Part shown: positions 1 to 8,449 of the stretch, piece by piece
Numbering within the stretch: the stretch's first letter is position 1
How the letters are laid out: every line of letters starts with the position of its first letter
From: an uncultured Eubacterium sp.
Lineage (GTDB): Bacteria; Bacillota; Clostridia; Lachnospirales; Lachnospiraceae
Assembly: GCA_948470065.1 (NCBI GenBank)
Contig: CAOKNO010000025.1
Location: 1-35,515 of the forward strand
Direction: 5' to 3'
Length of the DNA: 35,515 nt
Program-made: the position numbers and the translations under genes
Notes under the pieces: model-generated
What the model was told of the DNA's origin: nothing
Seen by the model: the letters and a program-made list of their open reading frames with translations, nothing else
Database searches by the model: none

Positions 1-488
1 AAAGCCACGTGCTCCGCCGCCGTCGGGCTAGGCCTGCCCGAAGTATTTGCGCTCGGCGCGGCAACAAAGCCTCCCGCCGCACGGATAAACGCTAGCGCAA
101 CCGGATGGCACGGCATACGCACCGCTACGGTTGGCAGGCCCCCCGTCGTTTCAAGGGGGACAATCCCACGCTTCTCAAAAACCATGGTCAGAGGCCCCGG
201 CCAAAACTTCTCCGCCAGCTTCCTGGCGCCCTGTGGGATATGGCGCGCAAGGACCTCCAGATCCTTCCAATCAGAAATATGTACAATCAGCGGATTGTCC
301 GACGGCCTTCCTTTGGCCTTATAGATCATGCTAGAAGCCTGTGGGTTTAACGCATCCCCGCCCAGCCCATAGACTGTTTCCGTAGGAAACGCCACCAGGC
401 CGCCAGCACGGATAATCCTGCCGGCCGCCTGTATCTTTTCTTGATCCTGCCGCTCGTTTTCTGTCAGTTTTTCATACCTTGTCACCAT
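1..488 (-). CDS. tsaC: Threonylcarbamoyl-AMP synthase (TsaC/Sua5, YrdC domain), 3' end outside window
   Basis: The first 162 codons are visible and the frame stays open to the window edge, so the C-terminus is missing. The protein would make threonylcarbamoyl-AMP from threonine, bicarbonate and ATP, the first step of t6A modification at position 37 of ANN-decoding tRNAs, in the cytoplasm. The YrdC fold is evident: AGGLVAFPTETVYGLGGDA near residues 29-47, KGRPSDNPL near 60, FWPGPLT near 96, and the SANTSGRPSPT nucleotide-binding motif near 145-155. The ATG at 488 is preceded by an AGGGGGAAGG ribosome site. The part that would separate a short TsaC from a longer Sua5 with an extra C-terminal domain lies outside the window. 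Family assignment is firm. Confidence 0.9.
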   Translation of the reverse strand, partial: MVTRYEKLTENERQDQEKIQAAGRIIRAGGLVAFPTETVYGLGGDALNPQASSMIYKAKGRPSDNPLIVHISDWKDLEVLARHIPQGARKLAEKFWPGPLTMVFEKRGIVPLETTGGLPTVAVRMPCHPVALAFIRAAGGFVAAPSANTSGRPSPTAAEHVA

Positions 489-613
489 GGGCCTTCCCCC
501 TCTCCCTGCCAAATTGATAAGCCAGCGTCCCAAGCCAACAGAACCGTCTGGCGCATTGCGTGAAGGAAGAAACGCCCATCTTGCAATACAACTTCTACTA
601 TACCATAGATTCC

Positions 614-646
614 CAAAAAAGCAACCCTGCGATAAGCAATTGCAGG
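614..646 (-). terminator. Probable intrinsic terminator after the amidase gene
   Basis: Read on the minus strand, a 5 bp CCTGC/GCAGG stem with an 11 nt loop is followed by TTGCTTTTTT. It lies just downstream of the amidase stop codon. The stem is short, so this is moderate support. Confidence 0.45.
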
Positions 647-664
647 TCTTTTGAGCCGCTTTCC

Positions 665-1396
665 TTACAATCCCTCCTGTGGCTTTGCCGTGCCAACCCC
701 CGCCTTAGCCCCTTCCATCCCAAGGCATTCTAAAATCCCGCATTCTACCGCCTTTGCAACCTTATCCTGGTACGCTTCCGTTGCCAAAAGCTCCGCCTCC
801 TCGTAGTTGCTTAAGAACCCGCATTCTACAATAACCGTTGGGGATTCCGTCTTTTTCAGCAGATAATAGCTTTCATTTGCTTTTGGCTCCCGGTGGTTTT
901 CGGAATCAAGCTGCGCTACCAAGGATTTCTGTAACGTTTCCGCCAGTTCCTTCCCTTCCTTAGACTGCCCATAATAAAAGACCTGCGCCCCTTTCACCGA
1001 TTCATCCGGATAACTGTTCTGATGGATGCTTACCGTAAAAACTGGCTTTGCCTTACTGACAATCTCGCATCTCTTACGCATATCCTCCACCTTCTTGTTG
1101 TGGGAAGACTGCTGGTACAGCCCCGCGTCATCCGTACGTGTCATAACGACCTGGATTCCGTCTTCTGACAGCAGACGTTCCAGCTTTTTGGCTATTTTCA
1201 GATTAATATCTTTCTCTTTCGCTTTATTAATCCCAATTTTCCCCGGGTCGTCTCCTCCGTGCCCTGCGTCTATGACAATGCAGACATCCCCTTTTTTGGC
1301 ATTTAAGCTCCCTACATGGGAAACCCCTTCTTTGGCAAACAGGCATGCGCACAGAAGAAGCAGCGCTGACATTATGATTTCTACCCTCTTTTTCAT
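665..1396 (-). CDS. cwlD: N-acetylmuramoyl-L-alanine amidase (Amidase_3, CwlD-like)
   Basis: A 243-residue zinc amidase that cleaves the bond between MurNAc and L-Ala in peptidoglycan. An N-terminal hydrophobic segment (residues about 7-22) would export or anchor it. Zinc and catalytic residues are visible in the order expected for Amidase_3: H46 in DAGHGG, E61, H125 in SIHQNS and E191 in VIVECGF. The size and layout match B. subtilis CwlD, which makes muramic-lactam in spore cortex; a vegetative role cannot be excluded. The start at 1396 (MKKRVEII) is chosen over an in-frame ATG at 1441 because the signal-like helix begins there and a GGAG sits just upstream. The gene is monocistronic and divergent from dcd. 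Confidence 0.85.
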   Translation of the reverse strand: MKKRVEIIMSALLLLCACLFAKEGVSHVGSLNAKKGDVCIVIDAGHGGDDPGKIGINKAKEKDINLKIAKKLERLLSEDGIQVVMTRTDDAGLYQQSSHNKKVEDMRKRCEIVSKAKPVFTVSIHQNSYPDESVKGAQVFYYGQSKEGKELAETLQKSLVAQLDSENHREPKANESYYLLKKTESPTVIVECGFLSNYEEAELLATEAYQDKVAKAVECGILECLGMEGAKAGVGTAKPQEGL

Positions 1397-1485
1397 ATGG
1401 CTCCATCCAGCATGGTTTTTTAAATAAATATGACAGAACACCCCAAACTAGTACAGTTACTGTTTCCCTGCCCCAGCAGCACATC

Positions 1486-1533
1486 CCACAATGCACGGGC
1501 GTTTTACAATGCATGGGCGTTTTACAATGCGCC
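1486..1533. repeat. Short 18 bp direct repeat, about 2.7 copies
   Basis: The unit GTTTTACAATGCATGGGC occurs at 1501-1518, with a partial copy to the left (ending ACAATGCACGGGC) and one to the right (GTTTTACAATGCGCC). It lies between the divergent amidase and dcd genes, just upstream of the dcd -35 box. It may be a slippage product or a set of regulator sites; nothing else supports either. Confidence 0.6.
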
Positions 1534-1548
1534 ATCGTCGTAATACCC

Positions 1549-1577
1549 TTGCAAACCTGTGCGGTAACCGCTATAAT
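1549..1577 (+). promoter_or_regulatory. Sigma-A promoter for dcd
   Basis: TTGCAA (1549-1554), a 17 bp spacer and TATAAT (1572-1577) stand 31 bp upstream of the dcd start codon. Confidence 0.8.
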
Positions 1578-1608
1578 ATGGAAAAACATACATAAATGGA
1601 GGTTCGTT

Positions 1609-2160
1609 ATGATTTTATCGGATGGGGAAATCAGATCTTTGATAGAAGGGCGCTCCTTACGGATTGAGCCTATAGAAGCTTCCCAAATCCAGCCGGCAAG
1701 CGTTGACATCCGCCTGGGGGATACCTTTTGTGTCTTAGAAGATAATTCCAATGGGATTATACGGATGAAAGAAGAAGTAAAGTACAAAACCATGCGTACA
1801 GACCGCTATCTGCTCCTTCCTGGACAATTTGTCCTTGCGACTACCATGGAATATATTATGCTGCCCAACCATCTGACAGCATTCGTAGAGGGGCGCAGCT
1901 CGCTAGGAAGGCTTGGCTTATTTATCCAAAACGCTGGATGGGTGGATCCTGGGTTTGAAGGGGAAATCACATTGGAATTGTTCAATGCCAACCGCTACGC
2001 CATAGAATTGCAGGCCGGCCACAGGATTGGGCAACTGGTATTTGCCAAAATGGAGCAGGAAGCCCTTCATCCCTATTCTGGAAAATACCAGGGGCAAAAA
2101 GGCGCGACCGGATCCAGGGTATTCCTGGATTTCCCAACGTCTGATATGGCGCAGCCATAA
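1609..2160 (+). CDS. dcd: dCTP deaminase
   Basis: A 183-residue cytoplasmic enzyme of the dUTPase/Dcd superfamily that deaminates dCTP to dUTP, feeding dTMP synthesis. Visible motifs are SVDIRLG near residues 27-33, GRSSLGRLGL near 91-100 (nucleotide-binding Arg/Ser), and GFEGEITLEL near 113-122 with the catalytic Glu. The length fits a single-domain Dcd. Some relatives also hydrolyse dUTP, which the sequence alone does not decide. The start at 1609 is set by an AATGGAGG ribosome site 7 bp upstream and a clear promoter; the upstream in-frame ATG at 1513 lies before the promoter and is rejected. It is a stand-alone gene, convergent with the hypothetical gene that follows. Confidence 0.92.
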   Translation: MILSDGEIRSLIEGRSLRIEPIEASQIQPASVDIRLGDTFCVLEDNSNGIIRMKEEVKYKTMRTDRYLLLPGQFVLATTMEYIMLPNHLTAFVEGRSSLGRLGLFIQNAGWVDPGFEGEITLELFNANRYAIELQAGHRIGQLVFAKMEQEALHPYSGKYQGQKGATGSRVFLDFPTSDMAQP

Positions 2161-2182
2161 CCACGCCGCGCCCATCCAGACA

Positions 2183-2226
2183 GGGGGCTAAAAGGCTCAG
2201 TCCCTTAAAAGCCCCCCATATTTTGA
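2183..2226. terminator. Hairpin between converging dcd and hypothetical gene
   Basis: GGGGGCT (2183-2189) pairs with AGCCCCC (2210-2216), with a further AAGG/CCTT pairing inside. The plus-strand side is followed by ATATTTTG, a weak U-tract. The right arm overlaps the last codons of the minus-strand gene, so it probably serves dcd mainly. Confidence 0.55.
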
Positions 2227-2939
2227 TTCAGGATATTCATTAAAAGCTGCGTTTCATACAGCGGCGTAACTTCTGATACTGCCTTTTTCATAGCCTCAGA
2301 CTGGGTCATACTGCTCTTTTCCTTCCGTGCTATCATAATGTGATCGGCACAGGCTTTTTGCACCCTTTGCTTATACAAAATCTTATTATAACGCTGTTTG
2401 TCGTACAATTCTTGTAACTCTTTGCGTTTTTTCCTACGTTTCTCCCAAAAGCTTTTCTCCGCTTTCTTCTCATACCTGCGCGCATCCCGTGCGTTGCCTT
2501 GGTTTTTTGACCACATTTCCCCTCGGTACTCCTCTTTCGTCGCGCCATAATAAGAAACGCAATAAGAACCGCCGCATATGCCTGCCAGGACATTTTCCCG
2601 CATAAACCCTGCGCGTATATCCCCTAATACCCACGCTTCATATTCCGGATCGTTTTTCATAGCCTCAAAGCCCGCATCTGAGATATGGATGGAAAAATTG
2701 TCCTGCATCCGGGAAGGGTGGATCGGCATCCTAGAGATCTCATCGTAAATATACTGCTTATACTCTTCCATATCCATATTGGCCGTAGAAACGGCAGCCT
2801 GCCCAGACTCCCCTGCCACCCCTTCCGCTCTTTTGGAAATCTTGGCTGCAAATGAACCTTGGCCTGACTTCGTTTCGTAACCTTTTATGAAATTTTGGTA
2901 TGTCCCTGTCATATAATTGAGATGAATCGTATTGTCCAT
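2205..2939 (-). CDS. Hypothetical protein, conserved-looking, Lys/Arg-rich C-terminal half
   Basis: A 244-residue protein I cannot assign with confidence. Its layout (Ser/Gly/Ala-rich N-terminus, a core with ISDAGFEAMKNDPEYEAWVL near residue 90, then a long basic helical stretch) recalls DUF6033-type proteins of Lachnospiraceae, but this is from memory only. There is no signal peptide or membrane segment. The KKRKKRKEL-type region near residue 165 is predicted as a charged helix. The start at 2939 is set by AAAGGAG 6 bp upstream. It is head-to-head with the GH43 gene; both promoters must lie in the roughly 210 bp between the two starts. Confidence 0.7.
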   Translation of the reverse strand: MDNTIHLNYMTGTYQNFIKGYETKSGQGSFAAKISKRAEGVAGESGQAAVSTANMDMEEYKQYIYDEISRMPIHPSRMQDNFSIHISDAGFEAMKNDPEYEAWVLGDIRAGFMRENVLAGICGGSYCVSYYGATKEEYRGEMWSKNQGNARDARRYEKKAEKSFWEKRRKKRKELQELYDKQRYNKILYKQRVQKACADHIMIARKEKSSMTQSEAMKKAVSEVTPLYETQLLMNILNQNMGGF

Positions 2940-3066
2940 ACGTGCTCCTTTCCCCAAACGGCTGGCGCCCTGCCTTAGAAAGCGAATTGGAATTGTTTTC
3001 CTTACTTTTATTATCGGCTATCCAGGCAATTCAAATACCCCTGTCTTACGGCGGACAAACTTTGCA

Positions 3067-3096
3067 TTGCAGGTATTATCTGGGATATGGTATAAT
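3067..3096 (+). promoter_or_regulatory. Sigma-A promoter for the GH43 gene
   Basis: TTGCAG (3067-3072), an 18 bp spacer and a perfect TATAAT (3091-3096) lie 55 bp upstream of the GH43 start codon. Confidence 0.7.
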
Positions 3097-3151
3097 CAGC
3101 ATATCTAATACATATTATGCGGGCTACCGCAGCAAAAGGAGGTTCTCAGCT

Positions 3152-6100
3152 ATGAGATTAGCAAAGTATGTAACATCAGCCATTGCAGGGTTTACTGCAT
3201 TTGCAATGGCTGTATCCATGTTCCCGGTAAACGGGCTTAGCAGCGTAAAGGCTGCTGAAACAGCCCCTATGGCCGTGCACTGGAACATGACCCAAAATGA
3301 AGACAAGACGCTAAAGGATCTGAGCGGGAACAACCGCAACGGCGTACTCAACGGCTCTGTTACAGGCACGCAAATCGAAGGCATCGACGTGCTGGACATG
3401 ACGGGCGGCTACGTCGATATCCCCGACGGCGCCATTAGCGCCGACGCAACTGAGCTTACCATCAATATGCTGGTAAAAATCACAGAGAACATCCCTGCAT
3501 CCTGGATGTTCTGCCTTGGCTCTTCTAATAAGCGGTATCTGTATTTTACGGGATGCTGCAGCGATAACCAGGGGCGTGTGATGCGCGGCGGCGTAGGCTG
3601 CGTGCCAGACGATAAGCTTACCACCGGAAACGGCTGGTCTTATGAATCTGTCATCAACGGGAGCGAAGCGCTGACGGCAAACGAATGGCAGAACATCACC
3701 ATCACCTACAAGGACGGAGGCGAATATGTCTTCTACAAAAACGGGGAAAAACAAGCCTCCACAAGGTTGGCAGAAGGCAACGCCGGCACATTTACACTCC
3801 AGGATCTGATGGTGGCCGGGGATGAACGCGATGGCTATATGGGCTGGTCGTTCTATACCGGAAAAGATCCGAAATTCCAAGGTAAAATCGCAGATTTCCG
3901 TATCTACGAAAAGGCAATGTCCGAAACAGAAGTAACGGCCTTGGCGAAAGATATTGACGATATGTTAAAGGAATTATCCAGCAACGACTTCACGGCGGCC
4001 GACGTCAACCTGACGGAAGCAGACTGCCTGGGCGCCAATACATCCAAAGACGAAGTCACCACCAACCTCGCCCTTCCAACGACGACCACCATTGGCAAGG
4101 CGGAAAGAGAAGCGGAAATCACCAAATGGGTTAGCAGCAACCCAGAAGTAATCTCAGAAACAGGCGTTGTCACACGCCCGCTGATCGACCAGGATGTCAC
4201 CATGTCTGCAACGGTAACACGGAGCGGCATCAGCGTGGAGAAGCCTTTAACCTTCCGTGTCAAAGGACGCGCCACGGTAGAAGATCTGGTTGATATGGAC
4301 GCAAAAGCCCTTACCATCCCAAATGCTGACGACATCCGCGGGAATATCACGCTTCCTTCCACTGGGGCAAACGGCTCCAAGATTTCCTGGAAATCTTCGA
4401 ACGAAGCTGTAATCCGCACCACCAGTAACCGCCAGATCCTGCCTGGCGCCGTAAAACGCCAGACAGAAGATACGCAGGTGACCTTAACGGCAACCATCTC
4501 ATACAACAACGTAACCCAGCAGAAAACCTTCCCCTGTACGGTAAAAAAAGCAGTACAGCTGGCGGAAACCACAGATTACCTGTTTGCTTACTTCCCGTAT
4601 ACCAATACCAAGGATGAGCGGATCTATTTCGGCATCAGCGAAGACGGGCTGAACTTCAAAGCCTTAAACGATGGGAAATTCGTGCTGGAATCTACGCTCG
4701 GGACCCATGGGCTGCGCGATCCCTTTATTATCCGCTCCCCGGAAGGCGACCGCTTCTACCTGATTGCCACCGATCTGACCGTTGCAGGGATTACCCAAGA
4801 CGATGTGCTATATCCCGGCATGTCCTGGGAGGATAACCAGGTACGTGGGAGCCAGAAGATTATGGTCTGGGAATCCACAAACCTTGTGGACTGGTCCAAA
4901 CAGCGTGAATGTAAGGTAGCCGTAGATACTGCCGGCTGCGCCTGGGCGCCAGAAGCATATTGGGACGATGAGACTGGACAGTACGTGGTATTCTGGGCGT
5001 CTAAGGTATCGGACGACAATAACGTAAAACAGCGCGTCTACTGTGCGACCACCCGGGATTTCTATACATTCTCCGACGCCAAAGTATGGATTGAGGAAAA
5101 TGGTTCCGTAATCGACACAACAGTAATCAAAGCAGACGGGTATTACTACCGCTACACCAAAAACGAAGAAAAGAGCAACAACATATACGGCACGCCAGGC
5201 AAACGCGTCTACTGCGAACGCAGCAAATCCTTGCTCTCTACCGACTGGGAACTGGTACACAGCAATTCCCTGGACGTAGGGGGCAACCAGATTGAAGGCC
5301 CATGCATCTTCAAGCTGAACAACGACGATGTGGAACATGCCAAAAAGGTGGCGGCATTGAAAGGCTTTACACTAGAAGGCGACGATATCTACTGCCTGGC
5401 GGCTGACAAGACAGGCGTCACCATTTTCCCAGGCCTGTCGTCCAATATTGGAAGCGGGAACTTCCATGTACTTGGGACTTCCAAAGCAGAAACGGTAAAC
5501 GGCACTCAGCTTTATTCCATGCCAGAGCCAGACGCCAGCCATGGGACGATTATGCCAATTACAGCAGAAGAATACCACAATGTCATGATGAAATACAACA
5601 GCGTCTATGCAGATGAAGCGCCCGCGCTCATTGCCCAGGCAGACGCTGCCGAACAGGAGCTTACCTTGGGCAACACAACGGCCGTTACTTCCAATCTTAC
5701 GCTTCCAACAACAGCTTCCAACGGAGCGCAGATCTCCTGGAAATCCTCAGATGAAGCAACCGTAACCTCCTCTGGGAAAGTTACCCGTCCAAAAGACGCC
5801 GACAAAAACGTGACGCTGTCTGCAACCATTACCGTAACGGGTACGGAAGCCGTCCGCGACCAGATCCGGACAAAATCCTTCACGGTAACGGTAAAAAAAG
5901 CCGAAGCCCCAGTGGTCAACCCGCCAGCGCCTAAGAAATACACGGTGAAGTTCAATAGCAACGGCGGTTCCTCCGTTTCTAGCAAGAGCGTGGAAAGCGG
6001 CAAGAAGGTTACAGCGCCGAAGCAGCCGACGCGGCGCGGCTACCTCTTTGCAGGCTGGTACGACGGGAGTAAGAAGTACGATTTCAAGAAACCAGTCGCA

Positions 6101-6427
6101 AAGAACCTTACCTTAAAGGCAAAATGGAACAAGGTAAAGGTAAGCAAGGCAAAGATCTCCAAAACGAAAAACAGCAAATCCAAACAATGCGCCATAACGG
6201 TTAAGAAAGTAAGCGGCGCCAAGGGATATGATTTCGCTTACACGACGGATAAGAAATTCAAAAAAGGCATCAAGCATTCTACCAGCAAGACCACAAAGGT
6301 TACCTTGAAGAAGCTGAAGAAAGGAAAGACCTACTACATCAAGGTAAGGGCATATAAGACAGATTCCAAAGGGAAAAAAGTGTACGGGGACTACAGTAAG
6401 GTGAAGTCTATCCGTATCCGCAAGTAA
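3152..6427 (+). CDS. Secreted multidomain GH43-family glycoside hydrolase (LamG, aBig, GH43, aBig, List_Bact, FN3-like)
   Basis: A 1,091-residue exported enzyme. Residues 1-34 form a signal peptide (ending near VKAAE). A LamG/concanavalin-like domain spans about 40-270, two atrophied bacterial Ig (aBig) domains about 295-475, a five-bladed GH43 domain about 480-800, a third aBig about 820-915, a List_Bact repeat about 930-995 (NSNGGSSV, FAGWYDG), and a Lys-rich fibronectin-like module to the end. Likely catalytic acids are D523 in LRDPF (base), D655 in VIDTTVI (pKa modulator) and E715 in QIEGPC (acid). GH43 enzymes mostly act on arabinan or xylan side chains; the exact substrate is not readable. 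There is no LPXTG or transmembrane anchor, so it is released or held by its basic C-terminus. The start at 3152 follows AAAGGAGG; the long in-frame extension upstream contains the promoter and is rejected. Confidence 0.88.
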   Translation: MRLAKYVTSAIAGFTAFAMAVSMFPVNGLSSVKAAETAPMAVHWNMTQNEDKTLKDLSGNNRNGVLNGSVTGTQIEGIDVLDMTGGYVDIPDGAISADATELTINMLVKITENIPASWMFCLGSSNKRYLYFTGCCSDNQGRVMRGGVGCVPDDKLTTGNGWSYESVINGSEALTANEWQNITITYKDGGEYVFYKNGEKQASTRLAEGNAGTFTLQDLMVAGDERDGYMGWSFYTGKDPKFQGKIADFRIYEKAMSETEVTALAKDIDDMLKELSSNDFTAADVNLTEADCLGANTSKDEVTTNLALPTTTTIGKAEREAEITKWVSSNPEVISETGVVTRPLIDQDVTMSATVTRSGISVEKPLTFRVKGRATVEDLVDMDAKALTIPNADDIRGNITLPSTGANGSKISWKSSNEAVIRTTSNRQILPGAVKRQTEDTQVTLTATISYNNVTQQKTFPCTVKKAVQLAETTDYLFAYFPYTNTKDERIYFGISEDGLNFKALNDGKFVLESTLGTHGLRDPFIIRSPEGDRFYLIATDLTVAGITQDDVLYPGMSWEDNQVRGSQKIMVWESTNLVDWSKQRECKVAVDTAGCAWAPEAYWDDETGQYVVFWASKVSDDNNVKQRVYCATTRDFYTFSDAKVWIEENGSVIDTTVIKADGYYYRYTKNEEKSNNIYGTPGKRVYCERSKSLLSTDWELVHSNSLDVGGNQIEGPCIFKLNNDDVEHAKKVAALKGFTLEGDDIYCLAADKTGVTIFPGLSSNIGSGNFHVLGTSKAETVNGTQLYSMPEPDASHGTIMPITAEEYHNVMMKYNSVYADEAPALIAQADAAEQELTLGNTTAVTSNLTLPTTASNGAQISWKSSDEATVTSSGKVTRPKDADKNVTLSATITVTGTEAVRDQIRTKSFTVTVKKAEAPVVNPPAPKKYTVKFNSNGGSSVSSKSVESGKKVTAPKQPTRRGYLFAGWYDGSKKYDFKKPVAKNLTLKAKWNKVKVSKAKISKTKNSKSKQCAITVKKVSGAKGYDFAYTTDKKFKKGIKHSTSKTTKVTLKKLKKGKTYYIKVRAYKTDSKGKKVYGDYSKVKSIRIRK

Positions 6428-6434
6428 AAGGAAT

Positions 6435-6492
6435 AAAAAAGAGGGCGTCGCAAAATCATCTAACTTAGATGACTGAGCGACGCCCTCTTTTT
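6435..6492. terminator. Strong bidirectional terminator between GH43 and GH18 genes
   Basis: GAGGGCGTCGC (6441-6451) pairs with GCGACGCCCTC (6477-6487). A-run and T-run flanks on both sides give U-tracts in either direction. The loop holds a second perfect stem, TCATCT/AGATGA. It separates two convergent genes. Confidence 0.92.
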
Positions 6493-6517
6493 GGCGTCCG
6501 TGGCGGCAGGCGTTTTG

Positions 6518-8281
6518 TCAGTCCAGGTATCCTGCAATGGTATCCCAGACAGAAGGCCGTTCCAAGCCCAGCTTCCAATACGCCGCCCCTGCCAGATTGT
6601 GCGATTTCATAATTTCCAGCTTCCCCTTCAAGGAAGCTTCATTCTCAATCCAGATTTTATACGTCTTCCCTTCACTTTCATACTCCACAACCTCCTGCCC
6701 TGCTTCTTCTGACCAAACCGCTTCTGCGCCGTTTTCCTTATAACGGTCTTCTACGGTCTGCATCCCTTCCTCAAAGCAGGTAAACGTATACGGCAGATAT
6801 CCTTCTGAAGCAGATTCCACATCGTCCCCAATACCGTCCTTCGGCGTCATCTCCCATATCCTGCTGTAAAACGGCATCCCTAGGATTACCTGCTCTGCCG
6901 GGACCTCTTCTAAGGTGTCCTTTACGCCCTTTTCCACAAACCCGATGGAGGCCACAGGCCCAATATCTTCTGAAACGCTTGTATGTTCATCGTATCCCAT
7001 AATCACCACATAATCTGCAAATACGGCCTGCTCCCTCCGGTTATAAAACGCCGTATAACTGCTTGGCACATAATTATCTACAGAAAGCGCCAGATTGTTC
7101 TCTTTGCATTTGAGGGAAAGCTCACGTACAAACTGGATATAAGCATCCCCAGCTTCCCCGCTCAACGCCTCAAAATCCAGGTTAATCCCATCTAAGCCAT
7201 ACGAAACGGCGGCTTCTACAATCTGCTCTGTAAGATGATCGCGGATCGAGGTATGCGTTAACACATATGTAGAATCCACCTCTGCATTTTCCAGGTTGCT
7301 GACCAGCCCCCATACGTCCACCTGGTTCTTATGGCAGTACTCGACATACTCTTTGCTTGCCAAAGAATGGATTTCCCCACGGTTGCTGTTCAAATAAAAC
7401 CAGGTCGGGGAGATGACATTGACGCCTTTTGCTGACGCAAGCACATCGGCAACCTTCTCATTCGCTTCCTGGTTCGTTACCTGATGCCATCCCAGGCTGA
7501 TCCGGCCTTCTTTAGAAATATGTGCAATCTCTGGCTCTTCAAACGCCCTGGAACGCTGCTTTGTCTGAACCTCATCCAAGTGCCTGTTCCTTACATACCC
7601 TACCATGCCGTCCTCCGTACAGGCCTCGCTCCACTGTTCCCCCATCTGAAGGATCGTCAGTATGTCCCCTTTCTTGACATCTGCGGCAATCGGGCTTTTC
7701 ACGCCGCCCCGCACACGGATTTCGGTATCCCGCCTGGCAACTGACGTCTGGATCTCTCCCCAGGACGCCGTAACCGCCACGCGGGCTGGCTCTTCGTATA
7801 CTTCAAATGCAAGGTTCGTATAATCTTGTACAAAATCAAGCGCTAAGTATGCTTGCCCGCCATCCATTTGGACAATGGCATAATCCTTGCTCTCCTGTTT
7901 CTCTGAAATACGATACTTCTTCCCCCCGGCAGGGACAGAGATCAGTTCCGTGCCTGATACATACCGCAAGATTTCTTCATTCGCATCCCAATAAAACCGT
8001 TGGTTCAAGTATTCCTGCACCATGGCATATTCCAGGTAAACATGGCTGCCCCAATACTTCGCCTGCTGGTCCAACAGCTTCCCATCCAACACAACCGCCA
8101 TATCTTCCTCGCCCTGCACCTGGTAATACTTACGCAAGTCCACCCGCTCTTTCGTAGGGCTGTATTTCTTCCAAACAACGCTTGCCAGCGCTACCAATAG
8201 CACCACCGTAATAAAAACAACGGCTACCAGCGCTGGCTTCCAATGGAACCCTCCGGCTTTTCTTCCATCTGTACCTGTCAT
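6518..8281 (-). CDS. Membrane-anchored GH18-family protein with SH3 domain (YaaH/SleL-like)
   Basis: A 587-residue protein with an N-terminal transmembrane anchor (about residues 14-36) and the rest outside the cell. Next comes a region resembling the copper-amine-oxidase N-terminal domain (about 55-170), then an SH3b domain (about 190-245, DTEIRVRGG to VGYVRNRHL), then a GH18 TIM barrel (about 265-587). The GH18 motif is DGINLDFE, residues 364-371, with catalytic E371 and D369; the D-to-N change inside it also occurs in spore-cortex and YaaH-type GH18 enzymes. A role in cleaving GlcNAc linkages in peptidoglycan or cortex is likely, chitin less so. The start at 8281 is chosen because AAGGAGGG lies 6 bp upstream; an ATG at 8311 falls inside the preceding terminator region. 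It is convergent with GH43. Confidence 0.85.
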   Translation of the reverse strand: MTGTDGRKAGGFHWKPALVAVVFITVVLLVALASVVWKKYSPTKERVDLRKYYQVQGEEDMAVVLDGKLLDQQAKYWGSHVYLEYAMVQEYLNQRFYWDANEEILRYVSGTELISVPAGGKKYRISEKQESKDYAIVQMDGGQAYLALDFVQDYTNLAFEVYEEPARVAVTASWGEIQTSVARRDTEIRVRGGVKSPIAADVKKGDILTILQMGEQWSEACTEDGMVGYVRNRHLDEVQTKQRSRAFEEPEIAHISKEGRISLGWHQVTNQEANEKVADVLASAKGVNVISPTWFYLNSNRGEIHSLASKEYVEYCHKNQVDVWGLVSNLENAEVDSTYVLTHTSIRDHLTEQIVEAAVSYGLDGINLDFEALSGEAGDAYIQFVRELSLKCKENNLALSVDNYVPSSYTAFYNRREQAVFADYVVIMGYDEHTSVSEDIGPVASIGFVEKGVKDTLEEVPAEQVILGMPFYSRIWEMTPKDGIGDDVESASEGYLPYTFTCFEEGMQTVEDRYKENGAEAVWSEEAGQEVVEYESEGKTYKIWIENEASLKGKLEIMKSHNLAGAAYWKLGLERPSVWDTIAGYLD

Positions 8282-8306
8282 ACTTACCCTCCTTCCAGGA
8301 ATCCTA

Positions 8307-8340
8307 CACATAAAAACCCCTTATGCATAAGCACAAGGGG
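8307..8340 (-). terminator. Intrinsic terminator after mecA
   Basis: On the minus strand CCCCTT pairs with AAGGGG around a GTGCTTATGCAT loop and TTTTTATG follows. It lies between mecA and the GH18 start, so the two are separate transcripts. Confidence 0.75.
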
Positions 8341-8449
8341 CTGCCATACCGAACTACTGCCGCTCTGTAACCATCTATCCCGCCAGATACCGCAACATAC
8401 GCCGCATCCATCCCTATCTCCAGCGGCCTATGCCCGTTTTGGCAGATTC

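Noticed and set aside
1227..1793. Minus-strand frame of 188 codons across the amidase and dcd starts
   Set aside because: It covers both divergent genes in other frames and the dcd promoter; no ribosome site or domain.
3311..3880. Long minus-strand frames inside the GH43 gene
   Set aside because: They lie antisense to a well-supported gene and show no recognisable motif.
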